The notes: generated by a model not told the origin, from the sequence alone. 64,000 nt of DNA from Anoxynatronum sibiricum (GCF_039414295.1 NZ_JBCITM010000007.1:127757-191756), one strand, 5' to 3'; counted from the first letter of the stretch, positions 1 through 8,523 are shown. Translations and numbers: made by a program.

Positions 1-698
1 TGACGCATTTGAGTCATGGGAATGCGGGTTTCTGTCAGGTTGCTACCCGCCAGGCGGGCTTGATCTGCCATTTGTTTCAGAATGTCTTCTTTCATGATGC
101 GGCCGTCTTTACCAATGGTGGCCGGATCAATTCCGGCTGTACGGGCCATTCCCGCCGCAGCCGGCGAGATTTTACAGGCCCCTCCTGCTGCCGATGCCTG
201 CAACACGTCTTTTTCAACCACCCGGCCCTCGGGACCGGTGCCGGCAATCCGGGCCAGGTCAAGTCCCAACTCCTTCGCCCGTTTTTTAGCCAGAGGTGAG
301 GCTTTCACGTATCCTTCCGTTACCACCGCCGATGCTGCCGGGACTATTGGCACTGGAGGGGTTGAAGCGGTTGCTGGCGGAGCTGCCGATACCGGAGCTG
401 CCGTTTTGGTTTCCGCCGGGGCAGTTCCAGTCTCATTCAGCTGGGCAGTGATGTCTTCCCCCACTTCTCCGATAATGGCTACCGGTGCTTTAATCTGCTG
501 TTTTTGCCCCTCCGGCACCAGAATTTTCAACAGAGTTCCAGAAACAGTGCATTCCACATCATTATTAATCTTGTCTGTGGCCACTTCGTAGAGGATTTCT
601 CCTTTTTCCACCAAGTCGCCTTCCTTTTTATTCCATTTGGAAACAGTGCCTTCTGTCATTGTCAGGCCCAGTTTCGGCATATTGAGAATGGTTGCCAT
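1..698 (-). CDS. acoC: Dihydrolipoamide acyltransferase (E2) of an acetoin/pyruvate dehydrogenase complex, 3' part cut by window edge
   Basis: This is the E2 core of a 2-oxoacid/acetoin dehydrogenase, which passes the acyl group from E1 to CoA on a swinging lipoyl arm. The 232 visible residues are a lipoyl domain (1-77, lipoylated Lys43 in TDKIN), an Ala/Pro linker (80-128), a peripheral-subunit-binding domain (131-167, with GTGPEGRV), a second, divergent copy of that domain (176-211, GKDGRIMKEDIL) and the first residues of the catalytic domain. The ATG is preceded by AGGAGTGAAAAC and lies 4 bases after the DUF296 stop, so it is the last visible gene of the operon. Two binding domains in tandem are unusual. 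The acyl substrate (acetoin or pyruvate) is inferred from the AcoR-like regulator, not proven. Confidence 0.85.
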   Translation of the reverse strand, partial: MATILNMPKLGLTMTEGTVSKWNKKEGDLVEKGEILYEVATDKINNDVECTVSGTLLKILVPEGQKQQIKAPVAIIGEVGEDITAQLNETGTAPAETKTAAPVSAAPPATASTPPVPIVPAASAVVTEGYVKASPLAKKRAKELGLDLARIAGTGPEGRVVEKDVLQASAAGGACKISPAAAGMARTAGIDPATIGKDGRIMKEDILKQMADQARLAGSNLTETRIPMTQMR

Positions 699-702
699 GT
701 TT

Positions 703-1179
703 TCACTCCTCTTTCGGCAAAGGGGTAAAGAAGCTGAACCCGCTTTGATGATGATAGATGCGTTTCAGGGAAATATCACTGATTTCCTGGATCACCACTT
801 CCATGGTGGCCAGCACCAGGTTCCCTTCATCCAGCATGTGGCCTGCCAGCACATTTCGGTCTTTGTCGCAGAAAGATGCATGGAGGTGAACCTGCCAGCC
901 GTCATGTTCGTCCAGCCCCACCAGTCCCTGACCTCCCAGAAACTCAAAGGGGCCGTCCAGTTTTTGTGCCTCGCTGTAAACCATTTTGTAATACGTCTCT
1001 TTGTTCTCCACCGCGTAGACAAAAGATGCCTTGCGGAGACTGCCGATGCACACGGTGATAAAACCGGCCTTGACACCATGTTCCCGACAGCATTCAATAA
1101 TGGAGGGAATCAGGTCTTCTCCGGGTAATATGCGTGCCACCAGGGTCTTGCCCCGGGTGGCGGCTGCTGTATAGCTCAC
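703..1179 (-). CDS. PPC/DUF296 domain protein
   Basis: This small protein (158 aa) has the PPC fold seen in archaeal AF0104-type proteins and in plant AT-hook proteins. Its biochemical role in bacteria is not established. The domain fills the whole chain, with Gly- and His-containing stretches such as GFITVCIGSL and WQVHLHASF. An ATG two codons upstream directly abuts the AGGAGG, so the GTG at 1179, six bases from the ribosome site, is the better start. It sits between the TRAP permease and the E2 gene, which suggests a part in handling or sensing the substrate of this operon. That role is inference from position only. Confidence 0.75.
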   Translation of the reverse strand: MSYTAAATRGKTLVARILPGEDLIPSIIECCREHGVKAGFITVCIGSLRKASFVYAVENKETYYKMVYSEAQKLDGPFEFLGGQGLVGLDEHDGWQVHLHASFCDKDRNVLAGHMLDEGNLVLATMEVVIQEISDISLKRIYHHQSGFSFFTPLPKEE

Positions 1180-1215
1180 AGTCATCCTCCTTTTCCGGCT
1201 AATGGCCGTATGATG

Positions 1216-2499
1216 TTACATGCCCATGAGTGCCGGTAATCCCAGCGACAGGATGGGCAGGTAAGTTACCAGCAGCAATGCCACCAGTGAAGCCACCAGG
1301 AAGGGTACAATGGACTTGGATATTCGGTTGATGCCGATATCTGCAATGCCACAAGCCACATAAAGATTCACACCCACCGGTGGTGTGATCTGCCCGATGG
1401 CCAGGTTTACCGTCATCACCACCCCAAAATGAAGGAGGTCAATTCCCACGATGTTGAGAATGGGAAGGAAGATGGGCATCAAAATGTAATAGGCACTGAC
1501 GGCATCGATGAAACAGCCGGCAATGAGCAAAATGATGTTGATGATCATGAGGATGCCATACTTGTTGGAAGTAATGCTTAAAAGCACATCTGCCAGATCC
1601 CGGGCAATTCCCTGGGTGGTGATGATCCAGGCAAAGAGGGAAGCTGCGGCAACAATGAGCATGACCACCGCTGAGCTGACGGAGGATTCCACCAGAAGGC
1701 TGGGAACTGCTTTGGGTTTCAGGTCACGATAGATGAACAGCCCCACAATCAAACCATAGAAAACCGCCACACCGGCTGCTTCTGTAGGTGTGAAAATACC
1801 ACCGTAGATACCACCAAGGATGATCACCGGGGTCATGATTCCCCAAACAGCCTCCACAAAGGCTTTTCTCAGCTGTTTTCCCGTTGCGGCACCCGTTTGC
1901 TTGATGTTGTATTTACGGGAAACGATGAGACTTGCCACAATGAGCATCAACCCAAATAAAAGACCAGGAATAATCCCTGCTATAAAGAGTTTTCCGATGG
2001 ATACCTGAGCCACTACCCCATAGACCACAAAGGCGATACTGGGGGGAATGATGATGCCAATGGCTCCGGAGGCAGAAAGCAGGGCCGCCGACATTCCCTT
2101 GTCATATCCGGATTCTTCCATGGCGGGTACCAGCATATTTCCCAGGGCTGCCACGGTTGCCGGTCCGGAACCGGAGATGGCTGCAAAGAAACAGGAGGTC
2201 AGCACGGTGACAATGGCCAGACCACCCTTGAGATGACCCACCACCAGATTGGCAAAATTGATGAGCCTTTTGGAGATCCCTGATTTTTCCATAATGGTGC
2301 CTGCCAGAATGAAAAAAGGAATGGCCAGTAATGTGAACTTGGCTGTTGCCGTGTACATGGTGAAGGGAAAAATAGACAGCGGGATATCAAAAATAAAAAG
2401 TGTCACAACGGAAGATAAGGCCAGTGATACCGCAATGGGAACATTCAGGATCAGAAGGATGAACAGTGATCCAAACAACGTTAAGGCTACCGGGCTCAT
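1216..2499 (-). CDS. TRAP transporter large permease (DctM family)
   Basis: This is the membrane subunit that moves substrate with sodium or protons in a tripartite periplasmic-type transporter. It has about 427 residues and 11-12 hydrophobic segments, plus family hallmarks such as the SGSGPATVAALG stretch and GAIGIIIPPSIAFVVYG. The ATG at 2499 follows GAGGTGATCAAC. A GTG three codons upstream overlaps the dctQ stop codon and has no ribosome site of its own. It follows dctQ by a few bases and belongs to the E1-TRAP-DUF296-E2 operon, so the imported compound is probably the dehydrogenase substrate or its precursor. Confidence 0.92.
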   Translation of the reverse strand: MSPVALTLFGSLFILLILNVPIAVSLALSSVVTLFIFDIPLSIFPFTMYTATAKFTLLAIPFFILAGTIMEKSGISKRLINFANLVVGHLKGGLAIVTVLTSCFFAAISGSGPATVAALGNMLVPAMEESGYDKGMSAALLSASGAIGIIIPPSIAFVVYGVVAQVSIGKLFIAGIIPGLLFGLMLIVASLIVSRKYNIKQTGAATGKQLRKAFVEAVWGIMTPVIILGGIYGGIFTPTEAAGVAVFYGLIVGLFIYRDLKPKAVPSLLVESSVSSAVVMLIVAAASLFAWIITTQGIARDLADVLLSITSNKYGILMIINIILLIAGCFIDAVSAYYILMPIFLPILNIVGIDLLHFGVVMTVNLAIGQITPPVGVNLYVACGIADIGINRISKSIVPFLVASLVALLLVTYLPILSLGLPALMGM

Positions 2500-2504
2500 G
2501 TTGA

Positions 2505-2978
2505 TCACCTCTTTCCTTTCAGAGTTTCATAGCCGCCCACTAAAAAGGCCGCTGCCATAAACAGACCACCAATGGGAATAGCTGCGCCAAAGATCCAGGC
2601 GGGCAGTCCCAGTGCAGGGGTTCGCTGACCAAAGTTGAACTGGTCCCGGGCCATGGTGAAGCCAAATCGCAGCAGTACCAGGAACAGGGCCGCTGACAAC
2701 AGTGCCACGCCGAACATCATCCACCGCTGGTTTTTTTCGTTAAGTCGGTCATAAATGATGGGCATACCCAGATGGGCTCCCTTTCGGGCGGCCACACTGG
2801 CTCCAATAAAGGTGTTGTAAACAAAAAGATTGGTGACCAACTCTTCTGTATAGGCCAAAGAGGTGCTGAGAAGATAGCGGGACACCACATTGGCAATATT
2901 AATAATGGCCATCACTGCCAGACTTAAAATTAGGATCAGTTTGGCCACACGTTCCAGTTGATTATAATACTTGATCAT
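2505..2978 (-). CDS. TRAP transporter small permease (DctQ family)
   Basis: This is the small four-helix membrane subunit that pairs with the DctM protein encoded next. The 157 residues contain hydrophobic segments near 13-33, 45-65, 87-107 and 128-148. The charged patch between helices 2 and 3 (ARKGAHLGMP) is typical of DctQ. The start follows GGAGGTGCCATC. Its stop codon abuts the dctM start, which indicates translational coupling. A stable hairpin lies between it and the upstream binding-protein gene. Confidence 0.9.
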   Translation of the reverse strand: MIKYYNQLERVAKLILILSLAVMAIINIANVVSRYLLSTSLAYTEELVTNLFVYNTFIGASVAARKGAHLGMPIIYDRLNEKNQRWMMFGVALLSAALFLVLLRFGFTMARDQFNFGQRTPALGLPAWIFGAAIPIGGLFMAAAFLVGGYETLKGKR

Positions 2979-3000
2979 GATGGCACCTCCATGTTACAGT

Positions 3001-3023
3001 GCGGTCTGCCAATGGCAGACCGC
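3001..3023 (-). other. Intercistronic hairpin between dctP and dctQ
   Basis: A perfect 10-bp stem (GCGGTCTGCC/GGCAGACCGC) with a 3-base loop and no T tract lies just after the binding-protein gene. Such hairpins commonly protect the 3' end of an abundant binding-protein message from nucleases while lowering expression of the permease genes. That effect is inferred here. Confidence 0.6.
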
Positions 3024-3070
3024 TGCTGTAACGTTATAAGGGTTACATACGAATCAGTTGCTGATGTTTC

Positions 3071-4138
3071 TTAGAAGTTCAGGAACAGGTTCATCAGGTC
3101 TTCACCAATGATGGGTTCATATTTTTCATAAACCGGTGCCATCAGGTCACGGAAAGCAGCCACTTCTTCATCTGTCAGTTCAATGACTTCCATGCCCTGC
3201 TCTTCCAGGAAGGCAATGGCTTCTGCTTCTTCCTGACGGTTCAGATCGATCTGGTAAGCAGCTGCTTCTGCTGCAGCTTCACGGAAGATCTGCTGCAGTT
3301 CCGGGCTGAAAGAGTTGAACTTGTTCATGTTGATACCGATAACCAGCGGGTCATAGGAGTAGTTCCACAGGGTCACATAATCCTGTACTTCATAGAGTCT
3401 ATTGGTGGTAATGACCGGCAGTGGGTTCTCCTGACCGTCGATGGTTCCCTGCTGAAGAGCGGTGAACACTTCTGCAAAGTTCATGGCTGTTGGGTCGGCT
3501 CCCAGTGCCTGAAACAGGTCAATGTACATTTGAATACCGGGGATACGGATTTTCATACCGCTCATATCCGCCGGGGTTCTAACAGCTCGGCGATTGGTGG
3601 TCAGCTGGCGGTAACCGTTTTCACCAAAGGCCAAAGGTTCAATGCCTTTGCTTCGAACGATGTCTTTGATGGCTTCCCCCGGTTCACCGGCCATGGCCTG
3701 ATCCATGTCACTGATGTTGGGAATGATCCAGGGCATGGAGACCACGCTGAATTTGGGGTCCATGATGGAGTAAATGATGGTGGAGTGGAAGGACATGTCA
3801 GTCACGCCCTGCTGCACCTGTTCAATACCAACCCCCTGGTTGCCACCAGAAAGCTGTTCGTTGGGGTACACTTCAATATTTACTTTGCCACCGGTGCGCT
3901 CGCTGACAATTTCAGCCATTTTCATGCCGCCCATGTACCAGGAGCCCACATCTGAAGTGGTGACGCTCATGCGCAGGGTCATTTCCGGAAAATCAACCTC
4001 AGGGGCTGCTGCCGGTTCACTGCCTTCTGCTGCCGGTTCTGGAGCTGGAGCTGGAGCGGGTGTTGACTGCCCACAGGCAGTGGCAAAAAGGCTCACCAAC
4101 ATTAGCAATGCCAATACAAGTACCAACTTCTTTTTCAT
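3071..4138 (-). CDS. TRAP transporter solute-binding lipoprotein (DctP family)
   Basis: This extracytoplasmic receptor delivers substrate to the DctQM permease. The 355 residues begin with a lipoprotein signal peptide (lipobox ATAC, Cys22) and an Ala/Pro/Glu-rich tether (about 25-48). The DctP fold follows, with its substrate-anchoring Arg in the MKIRIPG region and the conserved FTALQQGTIDGQENP stretch. The start follows AAGGAGGAGAAAGA. Its place between E1 beta and the permeases suggests a ligand that feeds the dehydrogenase, such as acetoin, a 2-oxo acid or a hydroxy acid. The sequence alone does not identify it. Confidence 0.92.
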   Translation of the reverse strand: MKKKLVLVLALLMLVSLFATACGQSTPAPAPAPEPAAEGSEPAAAPEVDFPEMTLRMSVTTSDVGSWYMGGMKMAEIVSERTGGKVNIEVYPNEQLSGGNQGVGIEQVQQGVTDMSFHSTIIYSIMDPKFSVVSMPWIIPNISDMDQAMAGEPGEAIKDIVRSKGIEPLAFGENGYRQLTTNRRAVRTPADMSGMKIRIPGIQMYIDLFQALGADPTAMNFAEVFTALQQGTIDGQENPLPVITTNRLYEVQDYVTLWNYSYDPLVIGINMNKFNSFSPELQQIFREAAAEAAAYQIDLNRQEEAEAIAFLEEQGMEVIELTDEEVAAFRDLMAPVYEKYEPIIGEDLMNLFLNF

Positions 4139-4177
4139 TCTTTCTCCTCCTTCATTCTCTTTTTTTGTTTATCATGA

Positions 4178-4202
4178 CAGACCTGCCGTTGCGACAGGTC
4201 TG
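4178..4202 (-). other. Intercistronic hairpin between E1 beta and dctP
   Basis: CAGACCTG pairs with CAGGTCTG around a 9-base loop in the gap between the E1 beta stop and the dctP ribosome site. No T tract follows on the minus strand, so a processing or stabilising element is more likely than a terminator. Confidence 0.4.
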
Positions 4203-4237
4203 AGCCATGCTCTTCAGGTTCATCAGCGCTTCAGTTC

Positions 4238-5212
4238 CTAGAACATTCCTTTTATGCCTGCCACCATTTCTGCCGTAGTGGGGCGATAAGCCGCCTCCAG
4301 CGTGGGGCTGAATGGCACGGGGGTATACTTGGCACCCACACGGACAATGGGGGCATCCAGCTGATCAATGGCTTCTTCTGCCACCATGGCTGAGATCTCA
4401 GCACCCACCCCGCCAATTTTCACGGCTTCATGGGCAATCAACAGGCGGTGGGTTTTACTCACTGATGTGAGGATGGTTTCCCTGTCGATGGGTGAAATGG
4501 TGCGCAAATCAATGACTTCAGCGTCAATGCCATCCTTGGCCAGTATTTCGGCGGTTTCCATGGCATTTTTCATCATAATGGAGTAGGAAACAATGGTGAC
4601 ATCTTTGCCTTGCTTCACCACATTCGCTTTGCCGATGGGCACCAGAAAGTCTTCATCCTCAGGTACTTCACCGCTCTGGCGGAAAAGGTCTTTGTTTTCA
4701 AAGTACAAGACCGGGTTGTCGTCCCGAATGGCAGCTTTGAGAAGCCCTTTGGCATCTGCCGGATTGGAGGGTGCCACCACTTTCAGTCCAGGAATGTGGA
4801 GAAACCAGGATTCCACGCTCTGGGAGTGCTGTGCCGCTGCTGAACGAACCAGCCCGTCGGGGGCCCGCAATACCATGGGAACCGATGTCTGGCCGCCAAA
4901 CATGTAGCGGATTTTTGCCATTTGATTAAAGACTTCATCCATGCAAACACCAATGAAATCTGCAAAGTGCATGTCTGCCACCGGCCGTGTTCCCGCCAGA
5001 GCCGCTCCGACGGCAGCCCCAACGATGGCCGTCTCAGAAATAGGAGTATCCCGCACCCGGTCATGACCGAATTCTTCAGGAAGTCCTTTAAACTGTCCGA
5101 AGATGCCTCCCTGTTTGGCAATATCTTCTCCCATGACAAAGACGGTTTGATCCCGTCGCATTTCTTCCTGCATGGCCTCCAGGGTGGCCTGTGAAAAGGT
5201 TATCGTTTTCAT
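4238..5212 (-). CDS. acoB: Acetoin/pyruvate dehydrogenase E1 component, beta subunit
   Basis: This is the beta half of the thiamine-diphosphate E1 enzyme, which decarboxylates or cleaves the substrate and acylates the E2 lipoyl arm. At 324 residues it is full length for the AcoB/PdhB family. Visible hallmarks are MGEDI, RVRDTPISE, a HSQSVE active-site stretch and a C-terminal transketolase domain containing SYSIMMKNAMETA and the HEAVKIGG loop. The start follows AGGAGGGTACAGG and lies 14 bases from the E1 alpha stop. The alpha/beta split and the AcoR-like regulator favour an acetoin-type system over a housekeeping pyruvate dehydrogenase. Confidence 0.88.
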   Translation of the reverse strand: MKTITFSQATLEAMQEEMRRDQTVFVMGEDIAKQGGIFGQFKGLPEEFGHDRVRDTPISETAIVGAAVGAALAGTRPVADMHFADFIGVCMDEVFNQMAKIRYMFGGQTSVPMVLRAPDGLVRSAAAQHSQSVESWFLHIPGLKVVAPSNPADAKGLLKAAIRDDNPVLYFENKDLFRQSGEVPEDEDFLVPIGKANVVKQGKDVTIVSYSIMMKNAMETAEILAKDGIDAEVIDLRTISPIDRETILTSVSKTHRLLIAHEAVKIGGVGAEISAMVAEEAIDQLDAPIVRVGAKYTPVPFSPTLEAAYRPTTAEMVAGIKGMF

Positions 5213-5226
5213 CCTGTACCCTCCTG

Positions 5227-6186
5227 TTATACGTATAGATCCGTATAGAGTTCTGAAACATCGGGAAAAGGACTTTCCAGCGCAAAGGTGATGGCTTCCT
5301 GAATCTCCTGTTCCACTTCATCCCTGATGGCTTTCAGTTCTGCTTCTGTCAGCAGTTGGTCCTGCACTGCTTTTTCTTCGAATCGTGTGATGGGATCGTT
5401 TGCCTTGAATCGATTCATGGTGTCTTCCCGGCTGCGGTACACTTGGGGATCTCCCACAAAGTGACCGTCTATACGCAGGGTTTTGGCTTCCAGCAGGGTT
5501 GGTCCTTCACCCCGGCGTGCCCGTTCCACCGCTTCCTGGGCCGCTTCGTAAACGGCGAAAATATCGTTGCCGTCAACAGTACATCCCGGAATGCCATACG
5601 CAACGGCTCTCACAGCAATATCCTGCACAGATGTCTGTTCATGGAGGGCCGTGGTGGAAGCCCATTCATTGTTTTCACAAACGAAGATCACCGGCAGTTT
5701 CCATACTGCCGCCATGTTCATGGCTTCATGAAAGGTGCCTCTGTTGGAGGCGCCGTCGCCAAAGAACACCACCGAGATGTTATTTGTTCCTTTCAGGGTC
5801 TCAGCCAGTCCAGCCCCTACGGCCATGTTATAGCCCCCGCCGACGATGCCGTTGGCTCCCAGCATGCCCACACTGAAATCGGCAATGTGCATGGAGCCGC
5901 CTTTTCCTTTGCAATAGCCGGTTTTCTTGCCAAAAAGCTCTGCCATCATGCGATCCACCTGTGCACCTTTGGCAATGGTATGTCCATGGCCGCGATGCGT
6001 GCTCTGAATGTAGTCTTTTTTGGTAAGATTGGCACATACGCCGGTGGCAATGGCTTCTTCACCAATGTAGAGGTGGACAAAACCCGGGATTTCACCTTTT
6101 TGAGAGAATTCACTGATGGATTCCTCAAAGCGGCGAATCCGTACCATGGTGCGATAAAAGTGAACTAATAATTCCTTTGAATACAA
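5227..6186 (-). CDS. acoA: Acetoin/pyruvate dehydrogenase E1 component, alpha subunit
   Basis: This thiamine-diphosphate-binding subunit of E1 has 319 residues. It carries the GDGASNRGTFHEA motif (GDG 143-145) ending in ENN (171-173), the THRGHGH stretch (63-69) and the SMH motif (98-100). The frame stays open upstream to 6402, but the TTG at 6186 has an AGGAGGTG ribosome site eight bases away and gives the normal family N-terminus (MYSKELLVHFYRTMVRIRRFEE). The sigma-54 promoter also lies inside the upstream extension, so the shorter start is chosen. It is the first gene of the operon. Confidence 0.9.
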   Translation of the reverse strand: MYSKELLVHFYRTMVRIRRFEESISEFSQKGEIPGFVHLYIGEEAIATGVCANLTKKDYIQSTHRGHGHTIAKGAQVDRMMAELFGKKTGYCKGKGGSMHIADFSVGMLGANGIVGGGYNMAVGAGLAETLKGTNNISVVFFGDGASNRGTFHEAMNMAAVWKLPVIFVCENNEWASTTALHEQTSVQDIAVRAVAYGIPGCTVDGNDIFAVYEAAQEAVERARRGEGPTLLEAKTLRIDGHFVGDPQVYRSREDTMNRFKANDPITRFEEKAVQDQLLTEAELKAIRDEVEQEIQEAITFALESPFPDVSELYTDLYV

Positions 6187-6238
6187 ATCCGACACCTCCT
6201 GAACAGTTTTTAAACTGGTTTGTCCTGACCATCTATAC

Positions 6239-6254
6239 TGCAAAGGGCGTGCCA
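6239..6254 (-). promoter_or_regulatory. Sigma-54 (-24/-12) promoter of the acoA operon
   Basis: The minus strand reads TGGCACGCCCTTTGCA, a full match to TGGCAC-N5-TTGCA with GG at -24 and GC at -12. Transcription should start near 6228, leaving about 40 bases to the TTG start of acoA. The nearest upstream gene encodes a sigma-54 activator, which independently supports the call. Confidence 0.92.
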
Positions 6255-6386
6255 GTTTTTCCTGTCTGAGGATCTTTATCTGACGCACAGCTGTTTTCAA
6301 GGGTTGCACGAATTGTCTAATGGTGTTCCTGCTGAAGTGCATCTTTTCCGACTCAGACTTTATCCACTTAATTGTCATCCAAATTG

Positions 6387-6415
6387 AAAAACTGCTCAAC
6401 AAATGAGCAGTTTTT
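6387..6415 (-). terminator. Hairpin after the sigma-54 activator gene; also contains a candidate enhancer site
   Basis: ACTGCTC and GAGCAGT pair around a 7-base loop, flanked by A and T runs, so it can terminate transcription of the activator gene on the minus strand. The same bases contain the 17-bp element TGCTCA-N5-TGAGCA (6393-6409), which recurs at 6484-6500. A double role as terminator and activator site is possible. Confidence 0.6.
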
Positions 6416-6500
6416 TTACTTGATAATCCTGTGTTTCCTAATACCGCAAGCTTTTCAGCTTGATTTGCGCATTATTTGAGCAGTGCTCATTTTTTGAGCA
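6393..6500 (-). promoter_or_regulatory. Candidate upstream activator sites for the AcoR-like protein
   Basis: Two identical-format elements, TGCTCA-N5-TGAGCA, lie at 6393-6409 and 6484-6500, 91 bp apart. An extra TGAGCA at 6477-6482 forms a third inverted pair with 6484-6489. They sit about 140-250 bp upstream of the -24/-12 promoter, the normal distance for enhancer-binding proteins that act by looping. Binding by the neighbouring activator is inferred. The rest of the 6187-6521 gap shows nothing else. Confidence 0.65.
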
Positions 6501-6521
6501 CACATTCCATGTTTCAACGCC

Positions 6522-8402
6522 TTAGTCCCCTGCATTTACTGTTGATACGGCATCATACTTCTGCATTTTGTTATAAAGTGTATTTCGACTGACATTCAGC
6601 AGCTTGGCAGTTCGGGATACATTCCCATTGGTATAGGCAAGTGCCTTGAGGATGGTTTCTTTTTCAACATCCTCAAGCGGCCTTAGATAGAAGTTTACGT
6701 CGGGTTTCACTTCCACCGAAGCATTTTCACGGGTAATGAAGGCCGGCAGATGGTCTGGCAGGATCTGTTCTCCATCACACAGGTTAACTGCCTGTTCCAA
6801 CACATTTTCCAGCTCCCGCACATTTCCCGGCCAGTGATGCCCTTTGAGCATTTCGTACACCCGGGTGTCGATGCCCTCAATTTTCTTCTGTTCCCGGCCT
6901 GCAATTTTCTGTACAAAGAACTCCGCCAGCAGCCGTACATCGCACTCCCGCTCCCGCAGGGGTGGCAGCTGAATACTGAGTACATTTAAGCGGTAATAGA
7001 TATCCCACCGGAACAACCCCTTGGTGCAATCGTTGTATAAGCTGCGGTTGGTTGCTGCAACGATGCGCACATCAACATCAAATACCGTATCGCCGCCCAC
7101 CCTGACAATTTTCTTGTCCTGAAGCACCCGTAGCAGCTTCGCCTGAATATTGAGAGGCATATCGCCGATTTCATCCAGAAAAATGGTGCCTCCGTGAGCC
7201 AACTCAAACTTGCCGGGACGGCCGCCTTTCACGCCGCCGGTAAAGGCGCCGGCAGCATAACCAAAAAGTTCGCTTTCAATCAACTCTTTGGGGATTGCAG
7301 CACAGTTGATGGCCACAAATGGTCCTTCACTCCGCTGGCTTTCCCGGTGGATGGCATGAGCAAAGAGCTCCTTTCCAGTACCGCTTTCTCCCTGAATCAG
7401 AACACTGGAAAGACTTTGGGCGGCCACTTTTGATTTCTGAATGCACTCCCGCAATGCCTGGCTGTTTCCCAGGATATCGCCGAAACTGAAAGTGGCCTGG
7501 GCTCCCACCATGGAGTTGATCATTTTTTTAATCTGTTTAATCTCTTTGAAAATGTCAATGACACCCACCAGTTCACCCTGTTCATCCTTAATGGGCATGG
7601 CCGTCTTCAGGAGGTGCATTTTTTTCCCTTTCAGGTTTTCAAGCACATATTCCCGGTCGGTGTAGCCTTTTCCTGTTTCCAGCACGTCAAGAATGATGGG
7701 TTTAAAGGGCACCAGATCCCCCACATGTTTGCCAATGCAGGTATGCTGATCAAGAGCCAGCAGCTCAGCGCCTTTTCGGTTGATATACGTGAGTTTGCCG
7801 TGCTGATCGATGGTGAGGAAGCCATCGGACATGTTCTCCACAATGGCACTTTGGTATTTCAGCTGTTCTTTCAGTTTGATGGCTTTATCCATGTTCTTAA
7901 TCTGATTTTCAATGCCTTTGGCAGATGCAATCACCATACCCAACGCATTGGGGTTTTCCTGACGGGTATTCTCCGTGAGGCAGAGCACCCCCTGGAGCAT
8001 GCCATCGGCATCCACGATGGGTGCTGCATAGCAAGACCAGTTATGATGTGCCGGTGTTGGATGCTCTTCCCCACAGAGTTTTGACGGCATGCCGGTGCTG
8101 ATGGCTTCAGAGATGGCTGTTTTCCCCACCCCTTCCTTCATCCAGCAGGTACCTTCCAAAAATCGCATTTCATCGTTGCAAAGCTTCATCAGCGTTTGTC
8201 CGCCGGCAACCTTCAGAATATTGGCTTTTTCATCCGTCAGGACAATCACAAAATTTTTTTCCGGCATAAACGAAAAGATATAGTCCATGAAAATCTGGGC
8301 ATTTTGAATCAATTCTTTCTTATCATCCAGCAGGTGTTGAAAGGCTTTTTGATCGATTCTGATCTGGCTCAGTTGATCATCCGGTATGTGTTCATATGAC
8401 AT
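6522..8402 (-). CDS. acoR: Sigma-54-dependent transcriptional activator, AcoR-like (GAF-PAS-AAA-Fis)
   Basis: This enhancer-binding protein opens sigma-54 promoters by ATP hydrolysis. Its 626 residues comprise a GAF-like sensor (about 30-170), a PAS domain (about 183-290, starting near AIVENMSDGFLTID), the AAA+ domain (about 305-540) with Walker A GESGTGKE (338-345), the sigma-54 contact loop GAFTGG (385-390) and Walker B FLDEIGDM (408-415), and a Fis-type helix-turn-helix at the end (VSRTAKLLNVSRNTLYNKM). The usual loop is GAFTGA, so the final residue differs. The start at 8402 follows GGAGGGGAACTC; an open extension to 8471 has no ribosome site. It almost certainly controls the promoter at 6239-6254. 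Confidence 0.92.
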   Translation of the reverse strand: MSYEHIPDDQLSQIRIDQKAFQHLLDDKKELIQNAQIFMDYIFSFMPEKNFVIVLTDEKANILKVAGGQTLMKLCNDEMRFLEGTCWMKEGVGKTAISEAISTGMPSKLCGEEHPTPAHHNWSCYAAPIVDADGMLQGVLCLTENTRQENPNALGMVIASAKGIENQIKNMDKAIKLKEQLKYQSAIVENMSDGFLTIDQHGKLTYINRKGAELLALDQHTCIGKHVGDLVPFKPIILDVLETGKGYTDREYVLENLKGKKMHLLKTAMPIKDEQGELVGVIDIFKEIKQIKKMINSMVGAQATFSFGDILGNSQALRECIQKSKVAAQSLSSVLIQGESGTGKELFAHAIHRESQRSEGPFVAINCAAIPKELIESELFGYAAGAFTGGVKGGRPGKFELAHGGTIFLDEIGDMPLNIQAKLLRVLQDKKIVRVGGDTVFDVDVRIVAATNRSLYNDCTKGLFRWDIYYRLNVLSIQLPPLRERECDVRLLAEFFVQKIAGREQKKIEGIDTRVYEMLKGHHWPGNVRELENVLEQAVNLCDGEQILPDHLPAFITRENASVEVKPDVNFYLRPLEDVEKETILKALAYTNGNVSRTAKLLNVSRNTLYNKMQKYDAVSTVNAGD

Positions 8403-8523
8403 GAGTTCCCCTCCGTTACCTGTAGTGCAACGGCCCTTCGCTGCAACCGTTTTCAGCAGTGTCTCCCCCATTGGGCTGTCTTTCCTGATTTGTGTCCTAT
8501 TCTACCACATTCCACCAAAAATG

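Noticed and set aside
6187..6402. N-terminal extension of E1 alpha
   Set aside because: The sigma-54 promoter and a strong ribosome site for the TTG at 6186 lie inside or beside it.
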